From Methanobacteriota archaeon (GTDB lineage: Archaea > Altiarchaeota > Altiarchaeia > IMC4 > QMZM01): a stretch of 6,172 nt of DNA. This document shows positions 1-5,402 of the stretch, one piece after another. Position numbers and translations under genes: made by a program. How positions within the stretch are numbered: position 1 is the first letter of the stretch; every line of letters begins with the position of its first letter. Where the stretch lies: assembly GCA_021731385.1 (NCBI GenBank), contig JAKFXM010000059.1, positions 1 through 6,172 on the forward strand, given 5' to 3'. The notes under the pieces are model-generated. The model saw only the letters and a program-made list of their open reading frames with translations. It was not told where the DNA came from and made no database searches.

Positions 1-405
1 GATGAATTTGCCTCAATGGCATGGCTTCTAAACAAGACATATACGATATCAAATGTCAGTTATGGAACTTCTTTCAGAACGGCAGTTGGCAGCAATTGGA
101 CAATAGAGCATGATACACTGTCAGGAGAAACTGCAAATGAGAGTATCCTGATACCCGGAGATTATTCCGGCAGGAAAAAGCTAAATTATACAAAAAGCAA
201 TCATGGTTACATGAATACCGGTGATTCTATAGATGATGCCGTTTACAGACTTCTTGTGAAATTGGATCCAGATGATAATGGAGTAATAAATCTTATAAGC
301 GGCATGGAATTCAATTCAACAAATATGACAATAATCCCGTCAGCAGTGCCTGTGAAATCCATGCATGATACAGTAAGGGCCAGACTTGTTGTATGGATGA
401 GATAA
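1..405 (+). CDS. Partial C-terminal part of a probable exported, glycosylated surface or pilin-like protein
   Basis: I do not recognise this protein's family. The frame is open from base 1 to the TAA at 403-405. The ATG at 16 has no ribosome binding site, so it is probably internal and the true start lies left of the window. Numbering from that Met, 129 residues are visible. They contain seven N-X-S/T sequons (Asn 6, 13, 27, 41, 57, 100 and 103), no cysteine and no membrane segment after the fragment's start. That composition fits a domain exposed outside an archaeal cell. Residues 84-92 (DPDDNGVIN) resemble the first part of an EF-hand or dockerin calcium loop, but position 12 of the loop is Ser instead of an acidic residue. 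The C-terminus is a short beta-like stretch (VRARLVVWMR). An archaeal type IV pilin-like or other secreted protein is my inference; the signal peptide that would decide it is missing. The next gene converges from the other strand. Confidence 0.6.
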   Translation, partial: DEFASMAWLLNKTYTISNVSYGTSFRTAVGSNWTIEHDTLSGETANESILIPGDYSGRKKLNYTKSNHGYMNTGDSIDDAVYRLLVKLDPDDNGVINLISGMEFNSTNMTIIPSAVPVKSMHDTVRARLVVWMR

Positions 406-407
406 TA

Positions 408-434
408 TGATTTCATAATCAATTGTCGATTTTA
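408..434 (+). terminator. Weak candidate terminator after the surface-protein gene
   Basis: Just after the TAA a 5-bp stem (TGATT at 408-412, AATCA at 417-421, loop TCAT) is followed by a short T-rich stretch near 429-433. It lies in the 71-base spacer between two convergent genes, where a terminator is expected. The stem is short and AT-rich and could be chance. Archaeal termination depends mainly on U-tracts, and the one here is only four bases. Confidence 0.22.
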
Positions 435-476
435 ACTATACCCTTTGATGAAATTAGGGACGGCGTTATATGCCTT

Positions 477-851
477 TCAGTGCGGTTTTGTGAATTCCAC
501 TAAATCCATAATCTCCGTTCCATCAGAATTCCCTATCCCCAGTTCGATAACATATTTTGCAACCTTTTTTGGCTTGTAGATCCTCCAGGTTTTTCTGTTA
601 AATGGATTAAAAGGCAAAACCCTCTTTTTTATATCAACAACAACCTTATCTGAATTCAGCCAGATTACATCTATTGGAAACCTCATAAAGCACATATGTA
701 TTGAAGAAGATGAAATGTCTTCTCCCGGTGAGACAAGAATTATGTCTTTTTTTTGAGAGAGCATTAGCCCTCTAAGGCGCGAAAAAAAAGAAGATGCAAA
801 TTCTGCAGATTCCGAGATTACAAAGTCCTTACTTAAGTTTATAACTTTCAA
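477..851 (-). CDS. DUF192 family protein
   Basis: This 124-residue protein matches the DUF192 pattern in order. An R-x-x-GLM motif sits at residues 26-30 (RLRGLM). Next comes the H-M-x-F-M-x-x-P-I-D-V-I-W core around 52-64, then an acidic and valine-rich strand (KVVVDIKK), then the AKYVIELGIG segment at 98-107. No signal peptide is visible, so a cytoplasmic location is likely, although many bacterial members are exported. The molecular function of the family is not established. The start is TTG at 849-851; no ATG or GTG lies upstream before the in-frame stop at 861-863, and the next Met (residue 30) would remove the conserved motif. An ATT three codons upstream is a less likely alternative. 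The first 23 bases overlap the end of the minD-like gene, so the two are almost certainly co-transcribed, with translation possibly coupled. Family assignment is firm; the exact start is less so. Confidence 0.85.
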   Translation of the reverse strand: MKVINLSKDFVISESAEFASSFFSRLRGLMLSQKKDIILVSPGEDISSSSIHMCFMRFPIDVIWLNSDKVVVDIKKRVLPFNPFNRKTWRIYKPKKVAKYVIELGIGNSDGTEIMDLVEFTKPH

Positions 852-1617
852 CCAGGAAATTTACATCATTCCGTATCGCATTTACTACCATTTCCAAAAT
901 ACCTGATTTGGCTTTGAATTTCTTGCCGAGGATGTTATAGGCAATCTTTTTAAATTCTGAACTTATCTTATGGTCCGGATGCCGCAGGACAATAGGGTTT
1001 TTTGCCTCTATTGACTTTCTTATTATATGGTCCTCAGGAATCACGCCTATAACCGGCAGTTCAAAAAATGAGGATATGTTGTCCTTTTTTAATGCATCCT
1101 TCCCGGTTACCCTGTTCAGAACTATACCCAGAATCTTTTTGTTATACTTTTTGGCAATTGTCTTTGTTCTTAAGGCATCGGAAATTGTCGGAAGTTCCGG
1201 GTGAGTTACAAGAATCAGTTCATCACACATCTCTATTGCATTTAGGGTTTCCCTGTCCAAACCCGTAGCGGCATCAACAAGTATAATGTCCTTGTTTAAT
1301 GATTTAAGCCCCTCTTTTATGTTTTTTGGGGTTGTTTCTAGTACATCCTCAAATGAAAGTGATGCAGGAATAATATCAACACCAGAAGAATGTTTGTATA
1401 CTGCATCTGTTATTGAGGCATTATTTTTCATAACATCATGGATTGATATGGGATAAGAGATAAGTCCATAATGGAGGCCTAAATTAGCCCCGGTAATATT
1501 AGCATCAACAACAGCAACGTCCTTACCCTCCTGCGCCAAAAGAGCACCCAAGTTAGAGACTATTGTCGTCTTACCAACACCACCCTTCCCGGAAACAACA
1601 CCAATTATCCTTGTCAT
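829..1617 (-). CDS. minD: MinD/ParA-family P-loop ATPase
   Basis: The 262-residue product is a deviant-Walker-A ATPase of the MinD/ParA (SIMIBI) class. These proteins dimerise on ATP and position other complexes in the cell, often at the membrane. The deviant P-loop GKGGVGKTT is at residues 10-18, with the signature second lysine at 11. The switch region VDANITGANLG spans 37-47. The Walker B strand is at 111-121 (IILVDAATGLD). The nucleotide-base region includes LNRVTGKD near 168-174 and the later VIPED at 192-196. I chose the ATG at 1615-1617 because the protein then begins MTRIIGVVSGKGG, as in the family; the longer frame from 1659 adds 14 residues that fall inside the promoter. The C-terminal 25 residues (from GILEMVV) could form an amphipathic helix like the MinD membrane-targeting sequence, which is inference. 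No MinC or MinE is visible, as is usual in archaea, so the cargo is unknown. It is first in a unit with the DUF192 gene. Confidence 0.9.
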   Translation of the reverse strand: MTRIIGVVSGKGGVGKTTIVSNLGALLAQEGKDVAVVDANITGANLGLHYGLISYPISIHDVMKNNASITDAVYKHSSGVDIIPASLSFEDVLETTPKNIKEGLKSLNKDIILVDAATGLDRETLNAIEMCDELILVTHPELPTISDALRTKTIAKKYNKKILGIVLNRVTGKDALKKDNISSFFELPVIGVIPEDHIIRKSIEAKNPIVLRHPDHKISSEFKKIAYNILGKKFKAKSGILEMVVNAIRNDVNFLVESYKLK

Positions 1618-1639
1618 TTTAATATTGTAATAATATTCC

Positions 1640-1653
1640 TTATTTATAAATAA
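1640..1653. promoter_or_regulatory. Palindromic TATA element in the minD/aroD divergent spacer
   Basis: The 14 bases TTATTTATAAATAA read identically on both strands and lie in the 47-base spacer between the divergent minD-like and aroD genes. Their centre is about 29 bases from the minD ATG, close to the archaeal spacing from TATA to transcription start, which predicts a leaderless or nearly leaderless minD transcript. The centre is only about 18 bases from the aroD ATG. That is too short for a leaderless aroD transcript from the same box, so aroD may use a less obvious AT-rich element further left (around 1628-1640). The role is inferred from position and sequence only. Confidence 0.55.
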
Positions 1654-1664
1654 ATACATATAGA

Positions 1665-2327
1665 ATGATTTGCACTCCGATAACAGAACCCAGAATAGAC
1701 GCGATGATAAAGGTTGCGAATTCAGTAGACTCCGGTATGGTTGAATTGAGACTGGATTATCTTAATGATTTCTCAGGAATTGAAAAAATAAGGGATATAA
1801 GCAAATTAAAAATATCAACCTGCATGCCTTCATGGGAGGGCGGGAAATTTAAAGGCAGTGAAAAGGAAAGGATAGAAATCTTATTATCCGCAATTGAATT
1901 TTCCGGTTACTTAACAATTGAATTAAAAACAAGAAAATCCCTGAGGGATATGTTAATAAAAAAAGCCCGGGAAAAGGGGGTTAAGGTAATAATCGCATAC
2001 CATGATTTCAATTCTACCCCCGGGAGAAAGGCTATCCTAAAAATACTCAAAAAGGAGCAGGCTGCCGGAGCGGATATCGCAAAGGTTGCATTCATGCCCA
2101 AGAATTATGCAGATGTTCTGAATACCATGTACTCATTGGTTGAAAATAAAATAGGAATTCCGGTAATTGCAGTTTCAATGGGTAAGATTGGAAAAATTTC
2201 AAGAATTATTGCGCCAGTTCTTGGGTCCTATTTGACCTACGCGTCTGTGGAAATGGGAAAGGAGTCTGCTGAGGGGCAGTTGACAGTAGATGAATTGAGA
2301 AATGTTCTGAAAATTCTAAGAATATGA
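1665..2327 (+). CDS. aroD: 3-dehydroquinate dehydratase, type I
   Basis: AroD catalyses the third step of the shikimate pathway, dehydrating 3-dehydroquinate to 3-dehydroshikimate in the cytoplasm through a Schiff base with lysine. The 220-residue length is typical of archaeal type I enzymes, and the TIM barrel begins directly at MICTPIT, which fixes the start. Visible active-site elements are E27 and R29 in VELRLD, E86 in TIELK, H113 in YHDF, the Schiff-base K140 in DIAKVAF, R180 in SMGKIGKISR, and S201 and Q205 in SAEGQ (usually SAPGQ). One position is odd: the segment T-x-R-x-x-x-E-G-G, whose Arg contributes to the active site in the Salmonella enzyme (Arg82), reads TCMPSWEGG here, so Met54 replaces Arg. 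Everything else looks functional. The stop overlaps the larB start (ATGA at 2324-2327), implying coupled translation. AroE, the next enzyme, lies further right on the other strand. Confidence 0.95.
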   Translation: MICTPITEPRIDAMIKVANSVDSGMVELRLDYLNDFSGIEKIRDISKLKISTCMPSWEGGKFKGSEKERIEILLSAIEFSGYLTIELKTRKSLRDMLIKKAREKGVKVIIAYHDFNSTPGRKAILKILKKEQAAGADIAKVAFMPKNYADVLNTMYSLVENKIGIPVIAVSMGKIGKISRIIAPVLGSYLTYASVEMGKESAEGQLTVDELRNVLKILRI

Positions 2328-2992
2328 CCTCTATCATAAACCCCGACGGAAACAGGGAAAAAAGATGCGGAATCCCCGAGGTTGTTTTCGGGCTGGGAAA
2401 AAGCAGCAATGACCTGTTTGAGATAACAAAGAAATTCATAGCAGATTATGGAAGGATAATAATAACAAAAGTAAATGGAGAAAAAGCAGAAAGAGTAATC
2501 AAAGAAATTGACAGAAAAAAATTCATTATTCTCCATAACAAAAAGGGCAAGGTACTGGTCATAAAAAGGAAAAATTTTAATTCTGGCATAAAAAAGAATG
2601 GCAGTATTGGAATTCTGACAGCTGGAACATCCGACATTTATGTTGCAGAGGAGGCCAAAACAATTGCAGAGGAGCTTGGCTGCGATGTAATCTGTACTTA
2701 TGATGTAGGGATTGCAGGAATTCAGAGGGTTTTTAAAGCACTTGAGAATATGAAAAATTGCCAGGTACTTATAGTAATAGCAGGAATGGAAGGCGCGCTC
2801 CCATCAATTGTTTCAGGACTTGTTTCTGTTCCTGTCATCGGTGTTCCAACCTCTGTGGGCTACGGCACAGGCAAAGGAGGAAAGGCGGCATTGTTTACAA
2901 TGCTTAATTCCTGCGTCCCTGTCGCAGTGATGAATATAGATAATGGATATGGGGCAGCTGTTTTGGCCTATCAGATAGCGAAGAGAAATTAG
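2324..2992 (+). CDS. larB: Nickel-pincer cofactor biosynthesis protein LarB (PurE-like)
   Basis: LarB begins synthesis of the nickel-pincer nucleotide cofactor by carboxylating the pyridinium ring of nicotinic acid adenine dinucleotide and hydrolysing its phosphoanhydride. The 222-residue product shows the N-terminal R-x-x-R-x-G-x-P-E-V-V-F-G-x-G-K motif at 11-26. The PurE-like core follows: LTAGTSDIYVAEEA at 98-111, YDVGIAGIQR at 126-135, GMEGALPSIVSGL at 154-166 and PTSVGYG at 175-181. The LNSCVP segment holds Cys197, equivalent to the catalytic cysteine described in Lactiplantibacillus LarB, and NIDNGYGAA ends the core at 204-212. The N-terminus is shorter than usual: the helical stretch of about 25-35 residues that commonly precedes R11 is missing. 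No earlier ATG, GTG or TTG exists before the in-frame stop at 2291-2293. The start overlaps the aroD stop. No larA, larC or larE is in view, so the cofactor's user here is unknown, and a different carboxylation reaction cannot be excluded. Confidence 0.9.
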   Translation: MTSIINPDGNREKRCGIPEVVFGLGKSSNDLFEITKKFIADYGRIIITKVNGEKAERVIKEIDRKKFIILHNKKGKVLVIKRKNFNSGIKKNGSIGILTAGTSDIYVAEEAKTIAEELGCDVICTYDVGIAGIQRVFKALENMKNCQVLIVIAGMEGALPSIVSGLVSVPVIGVPTSVGYGTGKGGKAALFTMLNSCVPVAVMNIDNGYGAAVLAYQIAKRN

Positions 2993-3228
2993 AAAATAAT
3001 TCTTATCAAAGCAATAAATGCAATAATTGTCCAAATTATATTAAGGGTGGCTGGTTGATACGCCCTTTTTGATAGGGAAATAATAACTATGCCAATCGCT
3101 CCTGTAAGATTTAGAATCTGATAAATTATATTGTCTACGCCGATAACCGCAAAACTAATCATGGCGTAAGCTAAGATTATTGCAAATGCACCATACCAGC
3201 CAAGTATTTCAGCAAACAATTTCGTCAT
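2989..3228 (-). CDS. Small three-helix membrane protein, CBU_0592-like
   Basis: This 79-residue protein is almost entirely hydrophobic, with three predicted membrane helices at about residues 8-29, 34-52 and 59-78. A short basic loop (KRAYQPA) joins the second and third. The pattern W-Y-G-A near 11-14, A-Y-x-x-I-S-F near 20-26, Y-Q-x-L-N-L-x-G-A-x-G near 36-46 and N-I-I-W near 63-66 resembles what I know as the CBU_0592-like membrane protein family. The family's function is unknown to me. The ATG at 3226-3228 is preceded at a suitable distance by a TATA-like element and has no Shine-Dalgarno, so a leaderless transcript is likely. Its TAA shares bases with the end of larB (4-base convergent overlap). 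It is a single-gene unit, so context gives no functional hint. Confidence 0.75.
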   Translation of the reverse strand: MTKLFAEILGWYGAFAIILAYAMISFAVIGVDNIIYQILNLTGAIGIVIISLSKRAYQPATLNIIWTIIAFIALIRIIF

Positions 3229-3248
3229 GAAAAGGTAAAGGAGGTTGA

Positions 3249-3256
3249 TATAAAAA
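3249..3256 (-). promoter_or_regulatory. TATA-like element for the small membrane-protein gene
   Basis: Read on the minus strand, the sequence is TTTTTATA preceded by purines (TGTAAG). Its centre is about 24 bases from the ATG at 3228, so transcription would begin at or within a few bases of the start codon. The inference rests on position and AT-rich sequence only. Confidence 0.5.
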
Positions 3257-3307
3257 CTTACAAACTATTTTTAACCTTATTTAATTATGAATCTATAAAC
3301 TAAGAAC

Positions 3308-3316
3308 ATATATAAG
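3308..3316 (+). promoter_or_regulatory. TATA-like element for the DEAD-box helicase gene
   Basis: The sequence ATATATAAG lies about 36 bases upstream of the helicase ATG, placing transcription start near 3338-3340 with a leader of roughly 10 bases. A second TATA-like string (CATATAC at 3324-3330) is closer to the start and less well placed. The rest of the 3229-3347 spacer holds no gene that I can see. Confidence 0.5.
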
Positions 3317-3347
3317 AAAAAGGCATATACTTTTTCTTGGATAAATT

Positions 3348-4523
3348 ATGGAATATTTTAGAAAACTGGGGATTATAGAGCCCATCCTCAAATCTATAAA
3401 AGAGGAAAATTTTGAAAAACCAACAGAGATACAGGAGAAATCCATTCCTCTGGTTCTCGCTGGAAAGGATGTCATAGCCGGGGCTGCGACGGGTTCCGGG
3501 AAGACACTTGTATTTGGTTCGGGCATTATAAAAAATTCAGAAAGAGGAAAAGGAATTCAGGCCCTGATTTTAACCCCGACAAGAGAACTGGCAGAACAAA
3601 ATGCAAAGGCATTAACGAAATTTTCAAAATACAAACCTTTGGAAATTGTTGCTGTTTATGGAGGCTTGTCAATTAGTCCACAAATCAGGGTATTAAGGAC
3701 AGCAGATATTGTAATAGGAACGCCGGGAAGAATGCTGGACCATATTGAAAGAAGAACGATTGAACTAGACAATGTAAAAATCCTTGTTTTAGATGAAGCA
3801 GACAGAATGTTGGATATGGGGTTCATAGATGATGTTGAAAAAATAATAAGGAAATGCCCCATGAAAAGGCAGACACTATTGTTTTCAGCTACAATTCCGG
3901 CAGATATCGCTCATCTTGCCAAGAAATACATGAAGGACCCTGTTAAAGTTTCTGCAGAATCTTATGTTGATCCGAAAAAATTAACCCAGATTTATTATGA
4001 TGTTCCCGATAGTCTAAAATTTTCCTTATTGGTCTATTTATTGAAACACGAGAAATCAGGACTGGTGATGGTTTTTTGTAATACCAAAAGAAATACGGAT
4101 TTTGTTGCAAATAATCTAAAATTGTCAGGGGTAGATGCATTGCCCATACATGGGGGTTTTTCTCAGGAAAAAAGGAATATGGCAATGAGGCAATTTCATA
4201 CAAAAAAAGCCCATGTTCTCGTATGCACTGACGTGGCTGCAAGAGGGCTTGACATCAGGGATGTTTCACATGTTTACAACTACGATACTCCCCGGGAAAG
4301 CAAGCAATATATCCATAGAATAGGAAGAACTGCAAGGGCCGGGAAAGAGGGAATTGCGATAAGTCTTGTTTCTCCAAGAGATTATGATAATTTTAGAAGG
4401 GTACTGATTGACAATGCGATAGACATAACTAAGAAAGAAATACCTAATGTAGAAAAGGTAAGAATAAGGTGGATGGAAAAGCCAAAGAGATATGGCGAGA
4501 GACACACAGGGTATAGAAGATAG
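3348..4523 (+). CDS. DEAD-box ATP-dependent RNA helicase
   Basis: The 391-residue protein is a superfamily 2 DEAD-box helicase, which uses ATP to unwind short RNA duplexes and remodel RNA-protein complexes. All motifs are intact and in order: Q motif (F22, then KPTEIQ at 24-29), motif I AATGSGKT at 46-53, Ia PTRELA at 77-82, GG at 105-106, Ib TPGR at 125-128, II DEAD at 149-152, III SAT at 180-182, IV VFCNT at 242-246, V TDVAARGLDI at 294-303, and VI HRIGRTARAG at 323-332. After the two RecA domains only a short basic tail remains (residues from about 370, rich in Lys and Arg, ending GYRR), so this is the core form without an added RNA-binding domain. The ATG gives the expected short lead-in before the Q motif. 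It appears to be transcribed alone. Likely roles are ribosome assembly or RNA turnover, but the sequence does not say which. Confidence 0.95.
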   Translation: MEYFRKLGIIEPILKSIKEENFEKPTEIQEKSIPLVLAGKDVIAGAATGSGKTLVFGSGIIKNSERGKGIQALILTPTRELAEQNAKALTKFSKYKPLEIVAVYGGLSISPQIRVLRTADIVIGTPGRMLDHIERRTIELDNVKILVLDEADRMLDMGFIDDVEKIIRKCPMKRQTLLFSATIPADIAHLAKKYMKDPVKVSAESYVDPKKLTQIYYDVPDSLKFSLLVYLLKHEKSGLVMVFCNTKRNTDFVANNLKLSGVDALPIHGGFSQEKRNMAMRQFHTKKAHVLVCTDVAARGLDIRDVSHVYNYDTPRESKQYIHRIGRTARAGKEGIAISLVSPRDYDNFRRVLIDNAIDITKKEIPNVEKVRIRWMEKPKRYGERHTGYRR

Positions 4524-4538
4524 GCGAAATATAGCCAT

Positions 4539-5387
4539 CTAATCTGGAATCTTTCCAATTACTGCTTTCTTCATGATTTCTATGGGGGCCTTTATACCAA
4601 GCCAGATTCTCAATGATTCTGCACCCTGATGTACCAGCATACCAACGCCATTTACAGCCTTACACCCAATTTTCCCTGCATCCTTCAGCAGTTTTGTTTC
4701 AATGGGGTTGTAAACTATATCCATCACTGCAATATCCTGATTAAGAAGGCCGGCATCCAATGGCGTGGAATTTGTTTTTGGATGCATTCCGATTGATGTA
4801 GCGTTTATTATTACATCAATTCCTTCAAGGTCATGTTTTTTTAAATTAAAATTAAGAACATTAACCTCTTTTTTTAATTTCAATCCAATTTCATCCTTCA
4901 ACTCAACCACCTTTTCCATTGTCCTGTTTGAAATTGAAACATCTGCACCCTCCAAAATACACTGAAATGCGATTGCTCTTGCAGCACCACCGGCGCCAAG
5001 GATAAGAACACACTTATTCTTTATTCTAATGCCATCCCCCTTTAAAGCCTTAACGCAGCCAATTCCATCCGTGTTAAATCCGAATGCCCTTCCCTTTTCA
5101 AATTTTACAGTATTTACAGCACCAATCAATTCCGCCTCTCTGCCAACTTTGTTTAGAAATTTAATAACAGAAATCTTGTGCGGAATTGTAACATTTAAGC
5201 CTATGAAATTCAATGCCTTGCAGGCATCAATCGTAGTGCCTAATTTTTCCTTTTCAACATCAAGAGCAAGATAAACACAATTCAGATTTAATTTTTCAAA
5301 GACAGAATTGTGCATTACTGGGGATAAAGAATGCTCCACAGGATGTCCGATTACCCCAAGAAGTTGGGTTTCTGAATTTATTTCCAT
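4539..5387 (-). CDS. aroE: Shikimate dehydrogenase (NADP+)
   Basis: AroE reduces 3-dehydroshikimate to shikimate with NADPH, the step directly after AroD. The 282-residue length is normal. The N-terminal substrate domain shows SLSP at 20-23 (shikimate-binding serines), NVTIPHK at 65-71 with catalytic Lys71, Asn92 in GAVNT, and FNTDG at 104-108 with catalytic Asp107. The Rossmann domain has the glycine loop GAGGAA at 131-136. NRT at 154-156 is the usual sign of NADP preference. NATSIGM spans 195-201, DIVYNP 223-228, and the closing GVGMLVHQGAES ends with substrate-binding Gln254. No key residue is missing. The gene starts 15 bases after the stop of the upstream metallophosphoesterase, with no promoter or Shine-Dalgarno visible in that gap, so it is probably read through from that gene. 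Its stop is 15 bases from the convergent helicase stop. Confidence 0.96.
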   Translation of the reverse strand: MEINSETQLLGVIGHPVEHSLSPVMHNSVFEKLNLNCVYLALDVEKEKLGTTIDACKALNFIGLNVTIPHKISVIKFLNKVGREAELIGAVNTVKFEKGRAFGFNTDGIGCVKALKGDGIRIKNKCVLILGAGGAARAIAFQCILEGADVSISNRTMEKVVELKDEIGLKLKKEVNVLNFNLKKHDLEGIDVIINATSIGMHPKTNSTPLDAGLLNQDIAVMDIVYNPIETKLLKDAGKIGCKAVNGVGMLVHQGAESLRIWLGIKAPIEIMKKAVIGKIPD

Positions 5388-5402
5388 TTTATTGCTTGTT
5401 AA

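Noticed and set aside
441..480. Possible C/D-box small RNA in the spacer between the first two genes
   Set aside because: TTGATGA at 445-451 resembles a C box with one mismatch, but no D box (CTGA) or internal C'/D' pair follows at a suitable distance on the same strand.
1618..1659. Extended N-terminus for the MinD-like protein from the ATG at 1659
   Set aside because: The extra 14 residues are encoded across the palindromic TATA element and do not fit the family, which begins a few residues before the P-loop.
2237..2536. Open frames antisense to aroD, larB, the helicase and aroE
   Set aside because: They are shadows of strongly supported genes and show no family motifs or start signals of their own.
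3240..3245. Strong Shine-Dalgarno-like GGAGGT on the + strand
   Set aside because: The only nearby + strand start (ATG at 3287) stops after three codons. The helicase ATG is about 100 bases away. On the minus strand the bases read as ACCTCC, similar to the 16S rRNA tail, but the match is short and there is no rRNA context.
3229..3347. tRNA, small RNA or small gene in the 119-base divergent spacer
   Set aside because: No cloverleaf, CCA end or open frame of useful length is visible; the content is AT-rich promoter-like sequence.
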